A DNA stretch of 64,000 bases, from assembly GCF_029892105.1 (NCBI RefSeq), contig NZ_JARZAJ010000004.1:1-64000 (forward strand), read 5' to 3'. This stretch comes from Kitasatospora sp. GP82. GTDB taxonomy: Bacteria > Actinomycetota > Actinomycetes > Streptomycetales > Streptomycetaceae. Below the pieces are notes generated by a model. That model searched no databases. It was not told where the DNA came from and was given only the letters and a program-made list of their open reading frames with translations. The position numbers were made by a program, and so were the translations under genes. Of this stretch, positions 7,818-17,093 are shown piece after piece (position 1 is the stretch's first letter; every line of letters starts with the position of its first letter).

Positions 7818-10800
7818 TCAGCTCCCCGTTCCGTTGTGGTGCGGGTGACCACCGGTGCCGTAAGGGTTGTTGGGGTCGAACTCGGCCTGGGGGTCGTAGT
7901 AGGTCTCGGGCTGCTGTTGTCCCGGCACCCAGGGCTGCTGCTGTTCGGCCTCCGGGTAGCCCTGGTACTGCTCGTAGCCGTACTGCTGGGCGTAGGGGTC
8001 CGAGTACTGCGGCTGGACACCGGTGCCCTGGTCGGCGTACGGCTGCTGGCCGTACTGCACCCCGGCGGGCTGGCCGTACTGGTCCCAGGTGTACGGGTCG
8101 GCCTGGCTGTACGGGTCGGCCTGCTGGTACTGGTCCTGGGCGTACTGCTCCGGCGTGTACCGGCCCTGGTGCGGGTCGGCGGGGGCTGCGGGCTCGGCCT
8201 CGCCGTGGGGCTGGTCCGGGACGGACCCCGCGTACACCCCGGCCTCCGGCTCGGTGCCCTCGCCCTCGCCGCGTTCGGCGAGGCGGCGGGCGCGGCGGCT
8301 GCCCGGGAGGGGAGCCTGGGCCTGCGTGGCGGCGGCCAGCGCCTGGGCGGCGACCACCTCGTCGGGCAGGTCGTCGTCGTTGTGGTTGCGGCGCCCCGGC
8401 AGGGCGAGCACCAGGACGGTGGTGCCGAGCAGCAGCTGCAGCCAGATCCAGCCGTCGTGCAGCAGGCCGCTGTCGCGGGTGACCTCGAGGCGGCCGCCCT
8501 GGGCCGGGAGCTTGAAGCCCTGCGCCCAGTCGTCCACGGTGACGCGTTCGAGGGCGGTGCCGTCGAGGGTCGCCTGCCAGTTGGGGTCGGCGCTCTCGGC
8601 GAGGCGCAGCACCCGGCCGTCCGGGCCGGCCTGGATGGTGGTGTCGATGTCGTGGGCCCCGGAGGGGACGGAGACGGGTGCGCCCTTGGGTCTGATGATC
8701 ACGGCCCTGGTGGTCGGGGCGCCGGTGACCTGCCAGAGGGCGACGCCGTTGTCCTCGCTGAGCTTGACCAGGCCGGGGGTGCTGTCGAGGACGTCCCTGG
8801 CCTTGTCGGTCAGCGGGTCCTTGGTCTCGACGTACCCGATCGCGTACCCGCCGAGGGCCTTGGCCTGCTCGCCGCCGGATCCGGCGAGGAGCTGGCCGAC
8901 CAGCTTGGTCAGGTCGTCCTTGGCGGTGTCGCCGGTGTCCACCGTGCCCTCGGCCTGACCGAGGGTCAGCCCGGCGCCGCGGACCAGCGTGTAGCGGATG
9001 GCGGTGCCGTCCGGCGCGCCGTTGAGGACCAGGGTGCGGGGGCGGTCGGTGGTGGCGGCCTCCTCCGCGATGAAGGCGGGGACCTGGGTGGCGTCACCAC
9101 GGCGCAGGGGCCAGTCGGCGCCGACCGTGCACCACCACAGGGCGGTGCCCAGCGGGGCGAGCACGGCGGCGGCCAGGACCAGTGCGGCGACCGGCTGGCG
9201 CCAGCCGAAGGCGATGCCGGAGACACGGGCGTTGGCGCCGTCGGCGCCGATCGCGGCGGCGGCCAGCAGGGCGACGCCGGTGAGCAGGGTGGCGGACCCG
9301 GCCCAGGCCGCGGTGGCGGTGCCCCCGGAGGCGGGGGTGACGGCGGTGGCCGCGACCACGACGCTGAAGAGCAGTCCGGCCCCGGCCGCGCCCCAGGCCG
9401 CGAGGACGGCCCGGCGGCGGTCCGCGCGCAGCAGGGCAGCGAGGGCCGCGAGGACGACACCGGCGGAGAGCCAGACCGGCGGGACCCCGTTGCCGCCGGG
9501 GTTGACCAGGATCAGGCCGAGCGGGGTCGCGGCGCGCCCGTTGAAGCCGGGCAGGCCGGCCTCCAGCAGCAGTCGGGAGGGGTGCGTCAGCACCTGGACC
9601 GACCAGGGTGCGAGCACCAGCACGGGCACTCCGAGGACGACCAGTACCCGCAGCCCCAGCAGGCGCAGCGCCGACAGACCCGAGCCGAAGGCACCGCCGC
9701 GCAGTACGGCGTGCAGCAGTGCGGCGAGGCTGAGCGGGACGGCGATGGCCCAGGTGAGCGGGACGAAGGCGGTGCTGATGGTGAGCATCAGCACCGTCGT
9801 CCAGGCACTGCGCCACCCGGGGCGGCCGCCGCGCGCGGCGGTCTCGGTACGGATGCCGAGTCCGGCGGTGACGGCGGCGGCACGGGCCAGCGGCGGAAGC
9901 AGGATGGCGAGGACGGCGGTGCCGATCCGGCCCTGGGCGAGGGCGCCGGTGGCGGCGGGCAGCAGCGCATAGCTGGCGCTGGCCCAGGCGCGCACCATCT
10001 TGGACTCGATCAGCGGGCGGGAGACCAGGTAGGCGCTGACGGCGGCGAGCGGGATGGAGAGCACCACGAGCAGGGTGATCGCCAGGTTCGCGTGGTCGAA
10101 GAGCAGCCAGGAGAGCACCGAGAGCACGGCGAGGTACGGCGGTGCGGTGGCGGTGGAGCCCGTCCCGACGGGGTGCCAGGAGTCGGCGTACATGTTCCAC
10201 AGCCCTGACGCCCCGTCCGCTGCGGGCAGCAGGGCGCCGCCGAGCAGGCTGCCGCTGCCGAGCAGATTGCGGCAGGCGATCAGGGCGAAGACCAGCAGGG
10301 CGGTGAAGAGCAGCGGCGCGGGGCGCCTGGCCAGCTTCTTGAGCAGGGCGAACTGCTCGACCACCAGGTCGTCGGTGTCGTCGTCGCCCGGCCCCGACTC
10401 GACGGAGCCGTGCCGGCCTGCGCCGGAGTCGTCGCTTCCGCCGATACCGAGGGAGCTGATGGCCTGTTCGACGGCGAGGCGGGCGGTCGCGCCGGGGGCC
10501 GGGAAGAGGGTGCGGTCGTCGAGGGCGTCTCCGGCCCTGGTCCGTTTGCGCTGTTTGCGGGCGGTCATCACCCGTGGCAGCCGCACCAGTTCGTGGCCTA
10601 GGCCGGCGAGTTCGTCGAACGCCTGGCGGGGGTCCTTGCCGACCAGGTTGGCGAGCACCCGCAGCAGGGTGGCGACCACCAGCCGGAGCAGGACGTACGG
10701 GAGCAGTACGCCCTTGGAGTTGGCGAGCAGGGTGTAGACGGCGCCGGCCTTGTCGACCCGGTGCGGGTGGGCCGGGCCGCAGTCGATGGCGCGGCGTTCG

Positions 10801-11666
10801 CGGCTGGCGGCCTCGGCGTGCCGCAGGATGGCGTCGGGGGCGACCACCACGCGGTGTCCTGCGGCGTTGACCCGCCAGCAGAAGTCGGTGTCGTCGCGCA
10901 TCAGCGGCAGGGCCTTGTCGAAGCCGCCGAGCTCCTCGAAGACGTCGCGGCGGACCAGCATGCCCGCGGTGGAGACGGCGAGCACCGGACGGACCTGGTC
11001 GTGCTGGCCCTGGTCCTGCTCACGCCGGTCGAGTCCGGTCCAGCGGCGCCCGGAGCGGGCGATGCTGACGCCGACCTCCAGCAGCTGCCTGCGGTCGTAC
11101 CAGCTGCGCAGCTTGGGTCCGACGACGGCGGCGGTGGGGGTGGAGTCCGCGACCTGGAGCAGGCGGCGCAGGGCGTCGGTCTGCGGTTCGCAGTCGTCGT
11201 GCAGCAGCCAGAGCCACTCGATCGGGCGAGTCTCGCGCGGCCCGCCCCGGCCCAGGTCGTCCTCGGTGCCGAGCGGGTCGCCGAAGTCGTCCCAGCCACC
11301 GGTGACCGGGTCGTAGCCGGACGGGTCGAGGCTGTAGGGGAGGTCCTCCGGCCTCAGGGGCGCACTGCCTGCGACGGCCTGGCCGACGGCGGTGCCGAAA
11401 CCCGCGCGCCGGCCGAGGACCAGCGGGCCGCTCTCGGGCAGCCAGTCGGCGAGGGTGTCCTGCAGCAGCTGTGGCGAGGAGTCGGTCGAGCCGGTGTCGA
11501 CGGCGAGGATGCGCTGCACCTGGCGGTCCTGGCCGAGCAGGCCGGCCAGCGCCTGCGGGAGCCAGCGGGCCCCGTCGTGCGAGACGATCACGGCGGTGAC
11601 CAGGTGGCGCGGGTACGCGGGCGGCCTGGCGGCGGAGAAGCCGCTCTGGTGGCTGTAGACGGTCAT
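7818..11666 (-). CDS. Giant membrane glycosyltransferase, GT2 domain plus polytopic domain
   Basis: A 1282-residue protein. Residues about 20-330 are a GT-A fold: TAVIVSHDGARWLPQAL, VDTGSTDSS, the metal-site-like LLHDDCEP and GGFDKALPLMRDDTDFCWR. The middle (about 450-1000) is polytopic membrane protein with many Leu/Ala helices, then an extracytoplasmic stretch. The last ~130 residues are low-complexity Tyr/Gln/Pro (YGQ, DPY, QQQPW). It probably moves a sugar to a lipid or surface polymer; donor and acceptor are unknown. The start at 11666 (MTVYSHQSGFS) follows family practice, though no good ribosome site is visible. DUF5719 follows in the same operon. Confidence 0.85.
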   Translation of the reverse strand: MTVYSHQSGFSAARPPAYPRHLVTAVIVSHDGARWLPQALAGLLGQDRQVQRILAVDTGSTDSSPQLLQDTLADWLPESGPLVLGRRAGFGTAVGQAVAGSAPLRPEDLPYSLDPSGYDPVTGGWDDFGDPLGTEDDLGRGGPRETRPIEWLWLLHDDCEPQTDALRRLLQVADSTPTAAVVGPKLRSWYDRRQLLEVGVSIARSGRRWTGLDRREQDQGQHDQVRPVLAVSTAGMLVRRDVFEELGGFDKALPLMRDDTDFCWRVNAAGHRVVVAPDAILRHAEAASRERRAIDCGPAHPHRVDKAGAVYTLLANSKGVLLPYVLLRLVVATLLRVLANLVGKDPRQAFDELAGLGHELVRLPRVMTARKQRKRTRAGDALDDRTLFPAPGATARLAVEQAISSLGIGGSDDSGAGRHGSVESGPGDDDTDDLVVEQFALLKKLARRPAPLLFTALLVFALIACRNLLGSGSLLGGALLPAADGASGLWNMYADSWHPVGTGSTATAPPYLAVLSVLSWLLFDHANLAITLLVVLSIPLAAVSAYLVSRPLIESKMVRAWASASYALLPAATGALAQGRIGTAVLAILLPPLARAAAVTAGLGIRTETAARGGRPGWRSAWTTVLMLTISTAFVPLTWAIAVPLSLAALLHAVLRGGAFGSGLSALRLLGLRVLVVLGVPVLVLAPWSVQVLTHPSRLLLEAGLPGFNGRAATPLGLILVNPGGNGVPPVWLSAGVVLAALAALLRADRRRAVLAAWGAAGAGLLFSVVVAATAVTPASGGTATAAWAGSATLLTGVALLAAAAIGADGANARVSGIAFGWRQPVAALVLAAAVLAPLGTALWWCTVGADWPLRRGDATQVPAFIAEEAATTDRPRTLVLNGAPDGTAIRYTLVRGAGLTLGQAEGTVDTGDTAKDDLTKLVGQLLAGSGGEQAKALGGYAIGYVETKDPLTDKARDVLDSTPGLVKLSEDNGVALWQVTGAPTTRAVIIRPKGAPVSVPSGAHDIDTTIQAGPDGRVLRLAESADPNWQATLDGTALERVTVDDWAQGFKLPAQGGRLEVTRDSGLLHDGWIWLQLLLGTTVLVLALPGRRNHNDDDLPDEVVAAQALAAATQAQAPLPGSRRARRLAERGEGEGTEPEAGVYAGSVPDQPHGEAEPAAPADPHQGRYTPEQYAQDQYQQADPYSQADPYTWDQYGQPAGVQYGQQPYADQGTGVQPQYSDPYAQQYGYEQYQGYPEAEQQQPWVPGQQQPETYYDPQAEFDPNNPYGTGGHPHHNGTGS

Positions 11667-11689
11667 CGAGTGCGCGGGCCCCAAGTTTT

Positions 11690-11728
11690 CAGTGGACGCA
11701 GTCAGTGGACGCAGCCAGTGGACGGCAG
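11690..11728. repeat. Three tandem 13-base units
   Basis: CAGTGGACGCAGT, CAGTGGACGCAGC and CAGTGGACGGCAG follow each other without a gap, 24 bases upstream of the glycosyltransferase start. Confidence 0.75.
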
Positions 11729-11881
11729 GTGGTGTGCGATGCCGTCCGGTGGCGTGGAGACGGAGAGCGGGCGGCGGCGCGCAGGCCGAATGCGAGACAT
11801 CCGGATGGCGCACCACACTAACGGCTCCCGATGCCCGGGTTGCTCCCGGAGTGCGTGGAGAAGGTGGTCCGGGAATGCGAA

Positions 11882-11908
11882 AGCGCCCCACCGTCCCGGT
11901 GAGGCGCT
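11882..11908 (-). terminator. Terminator-like hairpin after whiB
   Basis: AGCGCC and GGCGCT pair, then a C/A mismatch, then CACC pairs with GGTG around a 5-base loop. It lies 77 bases past the whiB stop and has no U-tract. Confidence 0.6.
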
Positions 11909-11984
11909 GGCACAGCTGCTGCGGTGGACCCGGCTGGTTCAGAGGGTCGCGGCGATGGTGATGGGGCCGTGGTGTGCGGTGCGG

Positions 11985-12257
11985 TCAGACCGCGCTCTTC
12001 TTGAGCCGACGGCGCTCACGCTCGGAGAGGCCACCCCAGATTCCGAAACGCTCGTCATTTGCGAGGGCGTATTCGAGGCACTCGGAACGGACCTCGCAGG
12101 CGAGGCAGACCTTCTTGGCCTCGCGGGTGGAGCCGCCCTTCTCCGGAAAGAAGGACTCCGGATCGGTCTGGGCGCACAACGCGCGCTCCTGCCAGCCGAG
12201 TTCCTCTTCGTCCTCTTCGATGCCCGCACCGATCAACAGCTCAAAGAGCTCGCTCAT
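11985..12257 (-). CDS. whiB: WhiB developmental iron-sulfur transcription factor
   Basis: A 90-residue Wbl protein almost identical to Streptomyces WhiB as I remember it. Four cysteines (C28, C51, C54, C60 in CLACEVRSEC) hold a [4Fe-4S] cluster. GIWGG (72-76) is the turn contacting the sigma factor, and the basic tail ERRRLKKSAV binds DNA. In streptomycetes WhiB works with WhiA to switch aerial hyphae from growth to sporulation septation. AGGAGG lies 9 bases before the ATG. It is monocistronic, with its own promoter and hairpin. From its sequence and position next to fbiA/fbiB I take it as WhiB itself, not another Wbl paralogue. Confidence 0.96.
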   Translation of the reverse strand: MSELFELLIGAGIEEDEEELGWQERALCAQTDPESFFPEKGGSTREAKKVCLACEVRSECLEYALANDERFGIWGGLSERERRRLKKSAV

Positions 12258-12328
12258 TTGGCGCGCCTCCTCTGCCCCTTTTGGCGTCCCCGTGGTGTTG
12301 CCGTTGCCTGGAGCGGCGGAACGACACG

Positions 12329-12364
12329 AGTGAAATTACATGTGCGTCACTCTGGCCCAGTCAA
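12329..12364 (-). promoter_or_regulatory. whiB promoter with overlapping AGTGA/TCACT inverted repeat
   Basis: On the minus strand TTGACT (12364-12359), 18 bases, then TGTAAT (12340-12335) make a near-consensus vegetative promoter with a start expected near 12328, about 70 bases before whiB. An inverted repeat AGTGA-N13-TCACT (12329-12351) covers the -10. The published BldD target was described as AGTGA-Nm-TCACC and whiB is a known BldD target in Streptomyces, so this is a reasonable operator candidate. Confidence 0.7.
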
Positions 12365-12617
12365 GCCGAGCTCTGGTATTGGGCCAAGGATTCACTCCCC
12401 GGAACCAAGGCACTACGACAAGTGTACATATCCGGACATTCAGGACCTATCGTGCCGATCCCCGCCAAACGCCCGGAACCGCCCGCCCGCTGACTTGCAG
12501 TCAACACGGATCACGTCGAACCTGACCACCCCCTGAACGGGGGGACGTCCGGGGCATGGGCTCCGGTTGCCGGGTCATTCGGCTGCCTTCCCGGCGATCT
12601 TCGCATTGAAACCGAGA

Positions 12618-12633
12618 GGGTGATTTATCACCC
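12618..12633. promoter_or_regulatory. GGGTGA-TTTA-TCACCC dyad
   Basis: A perfect 6-bp inverted repeat with a 4-base centre in the whiB upstream region. It contains the GTGA/TCACC half-sites expected of a BldD-type operator and lies 360 bases from whiB and 310 bases from the dioxygenase gene. Confidence 0.45.
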
Positions 12634-12941
12634 CATCCGGTGGTTCGTAGATGATCTGTCCTAAATGTCGGTCGGCTCGGGTTGACACTGCCGCCCCTCC
12701 TGCGGTCTCCTTGCTCCCATGTCAGAGTTCGCCACCCACCGGAGCACCCGCCAGGCGTCGCTTCGTCGTGCCGTGAACTCGCTCTGTTGTCGCCTCTGTT
12801 CCTGCTGTATCTAGGCGCACGCGTCCCACCGCGCGCCGCCCAGCACGAGCATCGAGGCCGACCGCGCGACGACAGTCCCCCTGAATCTCCGCGGATCCGG
12901 CTGATCCCCAGACCATCGACCAGCCGCCCGAGGAACCCACC

Positions 12942-13583
12942 GTGCGAATGCCGCGCATCCGCAAGCGCAACCGAGACCGCAGCAAGCTCGCCCGCCGCCA
13001 CCCCGTCCGGATCGCCCAGCCCCGCCGCCCGGACACCCCCCGTCAGCACGAGGCGCACAGCACCTCCTGGGCCGACGGCCTGAGCGACGTCTCCATCGCG
13101 GGCGACCCGCTCGCCTTTCCGCACCTCGCCCGCACCGACCTGCCGCGGCACCCCACCACGGTGGCCGGGTACGCGCAGCTCGTCCGCGAGATCGCCGCCG
13201 ACCGCGACCGCTGGGCGCCGCTGGTCCGGTACGACGCCCTCACCCGCTGGTACGCCCGGCTGGAGACCGGACCCGGGTACGAGGTCTGGCTGCTCAGCTG
13301 GCTGCCGGGACAGGGCAGCGGCTTCCACGACCACGGCCAGTCCTCCGGCGTGATGACGGTCGTTCAGGGCGAACTCGTCGAGCGCTCCCTCACCCACGCG
13401 GGCGAGGGAGCTCGCAGCCTCCGCCCCGGCGGGCAGCGGGTCTTCTCCTCCGGCTATCTGCACGAGGTCGTCAACGCCTCGCTGGAACCGGCCGTCAGCA
13501 TCCACCTCTACTCGCCGGGCCTGGTCGAGATGAACCAGTACGCCGAAACCCCCGCCCCGGAGAAGCAGCCCGAGACCAGGTAG
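12942..13583 (+). CDS. Cysteine dioxygenase-like cupin protein
   Basis: A 213-residue cytosolic protein. The motif GSGFHDHGQSSGVMTV is the cysteine dioxygenase-type iron-binding box (His-x-His plus a later His in GYLHEVVN). Such enzymes oxidise cysteine or related thiols to sulfinic acids; the true substrate cannot be told. The basic N-terminal ~35 residues (RIRKRNRDRSK) look like an extension outside the cupin fold. GTG at 12942 with GAGG 8 bases upstream is preferred; ATG at 12948 is possible. It is divergent from whiB. Confidence 0.8.
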   Translation: MRMPRIRKRNRDRSKLARRHPVRIAQPRRPDTPRQHEAHSTSWADGLSDVSIAGDPLAFPHLARTDLPRHPTTVAGYAQLVREIAADRDRWAPLVRYDALTRWYARLETGPGYEVWLLSWLPGQGSGFHDHGQSSGVMTVVQGELVERSLTHAGEGARSLRPGGQRVFSSGYLHEVVNASLEPAVSIHLYSPGLVEMNQYAETPAPEKQPETR

Positions 13584-13612
13584 GCCCGGCTGCTGAGCCC
13601 AGAGGCGCTCTT

Positions 13613-13643
13613 TCAGGGGCGCGAGCGGTCTTCAGGGCCGCGG
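13613..13643. repeat. Degenerate GGGGCGCG repeat pair
   Basis: TTCAGGGGCGCGAGCGG and TTCAGGGCCGCGGG occur next to each other after the dioxygenase gene, apparently worn copies of the dispersed intergenic motif. Confidence 0.5.
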
Positions 13644-13720
13644 GACTCTGTGGCGATTGCATGGTCGCCGCCAGAGGCAGAGATGCGGTGGTGCGTCAGG
13701 GGGCCTGGCAGGATGGGGCC

Positions 13721-14680
13721 ATGCGCATCGTGGCACTGGCAGGCGGGATCGGTGGGGCGCGCTTTCTGCGCGGGCTGAAGGCGGCCGTCGCCCCCGGGGA
13801 CGAGATCACCGTCATCGGCAACACCGGCGACGACATCCACCTCTACGGTCTGAAGGTCTGCCCCGACCTCGACACCGTGATGTACACCCTCGGCGGTGGC
13901 ATTCACGAGGAACAGGGCTGGGGCCGGACCGACGAGACCTGGTCGATCAAGGCCGAGATGAAGGAGTACGGCATCGGGCCCGAGTGGTTCGGCCTCGGCG
14001 ACCGGGACTTCGCGACCCACCTGGTGCGCAGTCAGATGCTCACCGCCGGCTACACCCTGAGCCAGGTCACCGAGGCACTGTGCGTCCGCTGGAAGCCCGG
14101 CGTACGGCTGCTGCCGATGAGTGACGACCGGGTCGAGACGCATGTGCGGATCACCGACGAGGCGGGAACCCGGGCGATCCACTTCCAGGAGTACTGGGTC
14201 AGGCTGCACGCCGCCGTGGATGCCGAGGCGATCGTCCCGGTCGGTGCCGACACCGCCAAGCCCGCGCCCGGTGTGCTCGACGCCATCGCGGCGGCGGACG
14301 TGATCCTCTTCCCGCCGTCCAACCCGGTGGTCAGCATCGGCACCATCCTCGCCGTCCCCGGCATCCGGGCGGCCGTCGCCTCGGCCGCCGCACCGGTGGT
14401 CGGCCTCTCCCCGATCATCGGCGGCGCCCCGGTGCGCGGCATGGCCGACAAGGTGCTCACGGCCGTCGGCGTGGAGACCACTGCGGAGGCGGTGGCCCGG
14501 CACTACGGCTCCGACCTGATCGACGGCTGGCTGGTGGACAGCGCGGACGCCGCGGCCGTCGAGGCCGTGGAGGCGGCCGGGATCACCTGCCGGGCAATCC
14601 CGCTGCTGATGACCGATGTCGAGGCGACGGCCGCGATGGCCCGCGCCGCGCTGGAGCTGGCCGAGCAGGTCCGCAGGTGA
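13721..14680 (+). CDS. fbiA: 2-phospho-L-lactate / phosphoenolpyruvyl transferase of F420 synthesis
   Basis: A 319-residue CofD/FbiA enzyme that joins the lactyl- or enolpyruvyl-phospho-guanosine donor to the deazaflavin Fo, giving (dehydro)F420-0. Family segments are clear: [19 protein letters not shown] at the N-terminus, [42 protein letters not shown] and [21 protein letters not shown] 13721 is 6 bases after CAGGAT, so the mRNA may be leaderless; a purine-rich GGATGGGG could also serve as ribosome site. Its stop overlaps the fbiB start. Confidence 0.95.
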   Translation: MRIVALAGGIGGARFLRGLKAAVAPGDEITVIGNTGDDIHLYGLKVCPDLDTVMYTLGGGIHEEQGWGRTDETWSIKAEMKEYGIGPEWFGLGDRDFATHLVRSQMLTAGYTLSQVTEALCVRWKPGVRLLPMSDDRVETHVRITDEAGTRAIHFQEYWVRLHAAVDAEAIVPVGADTAKPAPGVLDAIAAADVILFPPSNPVVSIGTILAVPGIRAAVASAAAPVVGLSPIIGGAPVRGMADKVLTAVGVETTAEAVARHYGSDLIDGWLVDSADAAAVEAVEAAGITCRAIPLLMTDVEATAAMARAALELAEQVRR

Positions 14681-15966
14681 TGCGGCTGCTGCCCGTGGCA
14701 GGCGTGCCCGAGATCGAGGCCGGTGCGGACCTGGCCGAACTGATCGCCAAGGCCGGGGAGTTCGAGGACGGCGACATCCTGCTGGTCACCTCCAAGGTGG
14801 TCAGCAAGGCCGAGGGCCGGATCCTGCGGGCCACCGACCGGGAGGCGGCGATCGACGCGGAGACCGTCCGGCTGGTCGCCCGGCGCGGTCCCGTCCGGAT
14901 CGTGGAGAACCGCAACGGCCTGGTGATGGCCGCCGCCGGGGTGGACGCCTCCAACACCGCGCCAGGCACCGTCCTGCTGCTGCCCGAGGACCCGGATGCC
15001 TCCGCCCGCCAACTGCGCGCCCGAATCCAGAAGTTGACCGGCCGCCGGCTCGCAGTGGTGATCACCGACACCTTCGGCCGCCCCTGGCGCACCGGACTCA
15101 CCGACGTCGCCATCGGCGCCGCCGGACTGCCCGTCCTGGACGACCACCGGGGCCGCACCGACAGCCACGGCAACGAGCTGGCGATGACCGTCACCGCCAC
15201 CGCCGACGAACTCGCCGCCGCCGCCGACCTGGTGAAGGGCAAGGCCACCGGCACCCCGGTCGCCGTGGTCCGGGGTCTGGGCCATCTGGTCACCGCCGAG
15301 GATGGCGAGGGCGCCCGGCCCCTCATCCGCGCGGCCGCCGACGACATGTTCCGGCTCGGCACCTCGGAGGCAGTCCGCGAGGCCGTGACGCTCCGGCGGA
15401 CCATCCGCTCGTTCACCGCGGAGCCGGTCGACCCCCAAGCGGTGCGCCGCGCGGTGGCCGCCGCCGTCACCGCACCCGCACCGCACCACACCACGCCCTG
15501 GCGCTTCGTCCTGCTGGAGACGCCCGGGGCTCGGGAGCGGCTGCTGGACTCGATGCTCGCCGCCTGGCAGCACGACCTGCGCGAACTCGACGGCTGGGAC
15601 GAGGAGAAGATCGCCCGCCGGACCGCCAGGGGCGATGTGCTGCGCGCCGCGCCGTACCTGGTCGTCCCCTGTCTGGTGATGGACGGCTCGCACGACTACC
15701 CGGACGAGCGCAGGTCCACCGCCGAGCGCGAGATGTTCACCGTCGCGATCGGTGCCGCCGTGCAGAATCTGCTGGTCACCCTGGCCGGGGAGGGATACGG
15801 CTCGGCCTGGGTCTCGTCCACCATGTTCTGCCGCGACACCGTCCGCGCCGCCCTCGACCTGCCGCCCGGCTGGGATCCGATGGGAGCCGTCGCCGTCGGC
15901 CGCCCCGCCGAGGCACCGAGGGAGCGACCGGCCCGTACGGCGGACGGTTTTGTCACCGTTCGGTGA
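14680..15966 (+). CDS. fbiB: F420-0:gamma-glutamyl ligase fused to nitroreductase-like domain
   Basis: A 428-residue two-domain protein. Residues 1 to about 225 form the CofE ligase that adds glutamates to F420-0 using GTP ([30 protein letters not shown]). The rest is an FMN-binding nitroreductase-like domain ([34 protein letters not shown]), which in actinobacteria reduces the dehydro-F420 intermediate. Translation is coupled to fbiA through a TGATG overlap; a GTG immediately before the ATG is an alternative start. The fused form is normal for actinobacteria. Confidence 0.95.
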   Translation: MRLLPVAGVPEIEAGADLAELIAKAGEFEDGDILLVTSKVVSKAEGRILRATDREAAIDAETVRLVARRGPVRIVENRNGLVMAAAGVDASNTAPGTVLLLPEDPDASARQLRARIQKLTGRRLAVVITDTFGRPWRTGLTDVAIGAAGLPVLDDHRGRTDSHGNELAMTVTATADELAAAADLVKGKATGTPVAVVRGLGHLVTAEDGEGARPLIRAAADDMFRLGTSEAVREAVTLRRTIRSFTAEPVDPQAVRRAVAAAVTAPAPHHTTPWRFVLLETPGARERLLDSMLAAWQHDLRELDGWDEEKIARRTARGDVLRAAPYLVVPCLVMDGSHDYPDERRSTAEREMFTVAIGAAVQNLLVTLAGEGYGSAWVSSTMFCRDTVRAALDLPPGWDPMGAVAVGRPAEAPRERPARTADGFVTVR

Positions 15967-16008
15967 TAACGGCCGGTCCTCGGACAGCCGCTGACTAGCG
16001 TGCCTGTC

Positions 16009-16806
16009 ATGGCGCTACCGACCGAAGCACACCAGCTGACCAGTACCTTTCTCGACACGATCGACGCGGCCGCGCCCGGTCTGGTCGAAGGGCTCCATCT
16101 GCACGGCTCGCTCGGATTCGGCGAGTTCTTCCCCGGCCGCAGCGACGTGGACTTCGTGGCCGTCCTCTCACGGCGGCCCGACCGGACCGCGGTGGCGGCG
16201 CTCGCCGCCGCCCACCAGGAGGCGAGCCGCCGACACCCCAGGCCGCCCTTCGACGGTATCCACCTGCTCGCAGCGGATCTCAGTCGGCCACCGGCGGTGT
16301 GTCCGGACCTGCCCTGCGTACTGGAGGGGGTCTTCGCCGAGACCGGACGGTCCGGCGTCAACCCGGTCACCTGGCACGAACTCGCCCGGCACTCGGTCCC
16401 CGTACGCGGCAGCCGGCTCACCGAGGCGCAGCTGTGGACCGACGACGCCACCCTGCGCGCATACACGTACGAGAACCTGACCAGCTACTGGGCAGGGGTC
16501 GCCGATGTCCTCGGCCGAAGCCCCGAGCACGCGGCGACGCCGGGCGCGGCCGAGTGGTGCGTGCTCGGCGTCAGCCGCTTGCACCACCTGCTGACCACCG
16601 GCACCCTCACCTCCAAGAGCGGCGGCGGGCGGCACGCGCTCACCGTCTTCGGCCCCCGGTGGCACCCGATCGTCACCGAGGCCCTCCGCAGCCGCGAGAA
16701 CCCCGGCACCCCCTCCCCCTACGACGAGGACCCGGCCCGCCGAGGCCGGGACACCACGGCGTTCACCACCATGGCCATCGAAGCCGCGCTCGCTCTCGGC
16801 GCCTAG
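16009..16806 (+). CDS. Nucleotidyltransferase-fold protein (aminoglycoside adenylyltransferase-like)
   Basis: A 265-residue protein with the polymerase-beta-type nucleotidyltransferase motif HGSLGFGEFFPGRSDVDFV (GS near residue 30, paired acidic SDVDF). A DUF4111-like helical C-terminal half follows (YENLTSYWAGVADVL, EWCVLGVSRLHHLL). ANT(3'')/ANT(9) resistance enzymes share this arrangement, but many chromosomal members have no known substrate. ATG 16009 lies 7 bases after TAGCGT, which fits a leaderless transcript; GTG 16000 is less likely. It converges on the DNA glycosylase gene. Confidence 0.8.
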   Translation: MALPTEAHQLTSTFLDTIDAAAPGLVEGLHLHGSLGFGEFFPGRSDVDFVAVLSRRPDRTAVAALAAAHQEASRRHPRPPFDGIHLLAADLSRPPAVCPDLPCVLEGVFAETGRSGVNPVTWHELARHSVPVRGSRLTEAQLWTDDATLRAYTYENLTSYWAGVADVLGRSPEHAATPGAAEWCVLGVSRLHHLLTTGTLTSKSGGGRHALTVFGPRWHPIVTEALRSRENPGTPSPYDEDPARRGRDTTAFTTMAIEAALALGA

Positions 16807-16857
16807 GGTCACGGGGCTCTGCGCAGTGCCCTTCGGGGCGCGGACGGTGGTTTTGGC

Positions 16858-17030
16858 GGCGCGGGGCTCTGCTTGATCAACTTCGTGCGCGAATCGGAAG
16901 GTACCGGCGCCGCACTGTCCTCCGGTGGGTAAGGTGCACCGCCTCACCGGAAGGTCGCGAGGTGCAAGTGGTCCACCGGGCCCGGCTGAACGCGGTCACC
17001 TTCCGATTTCGCGCAGTTCCCCGCGCCCCC
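16858..17030. repeat. Palindromic intergenic element, copy A (partly degraded)
   Basis: A 173-base element related to the one at 60470-60658. The left arm (16858-16901) has GGCGCGGGGCTCTG then GTGCGCGAATCGGAAGG; the right arm (16999-17030) is shorter, its complement reading GGGGCGCGGGG then AACTGCGCGAAATCGGAAGG. About 45 bases inside the right half match copy B with five differences. The shortened right arm equals the widespread GGGGCGCGGGGAACTGCGC motif. Confidence 0.8.
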
Positions 17031-17071
17031 AAAGCCAGCGCCCAGCCGCGCCGTTCCTCACGCCCCGCAAG

Positions 17072-17093
17072 GGTCGCGCAGTTCCCCGCGTCG
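17072..17093. repeat. Inverse copy of the AACTGCGC/GCGCAGTT intergenic motif
   Basis: GCGCAGTTCCCCGCG occurs here and again at 17011-17025, so two inverse-orientation copies lie side by side before the glycosylase stop. Confidence 0.55.

Larger units (their letters stand above)
11667..11984 (-). other. Intergenic region between whiB and the glycosyltransferase
   Basis: This 318-base stretch holds no supportable gene. It contains the hairpin at 11882-11908 that follows whiB and the three-unit 13-base tandem repeat at 11690-11728 just before the glycosyltransferase start. The glycosyltransferase promoter must lie here, but I cannot place it. Confidence 0.5.
12258..12941. promoter_or_regulatory. 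Long whiB / cysteine dioxygenase divergent regulatory region
   Basis: A 684-base gap between divergent genes, with no protein I can support. It is less GC-rich than its surroundings between about 12320 and 12460 and again at 12590-12680. It contains the whiB promoter (12335-12364), an inverted repeat over its -10, and a separate dyad at 12618-12633. A TTGACA at 12682 could be part of a rightward promoter for the dioxygenase gene, but no good -10 follows. Confidence 0.7.

Noticed and set aside
7836-10208. 790-codon plus-strand open frame
   Set aside because: Antisense to the giant glycosyltransferase; Gly/Val/Asp/Gln-rich without motifs.
12501-13505. 334-codon minus-strand frame over the whiB upstream region
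   Set aside because: Its 5' part is antisense to the clear cysteine dioxygenase gene and the rest has no recognisable protein; the region is better explained as regulatory.
16009-16806. Calling the nucleotidyltransferase an aminoglycoside-resistance gene
   Set aside because: Only the general nucleotidyltransferase motif is visible; no substrate-specific residues can be read with confidence.
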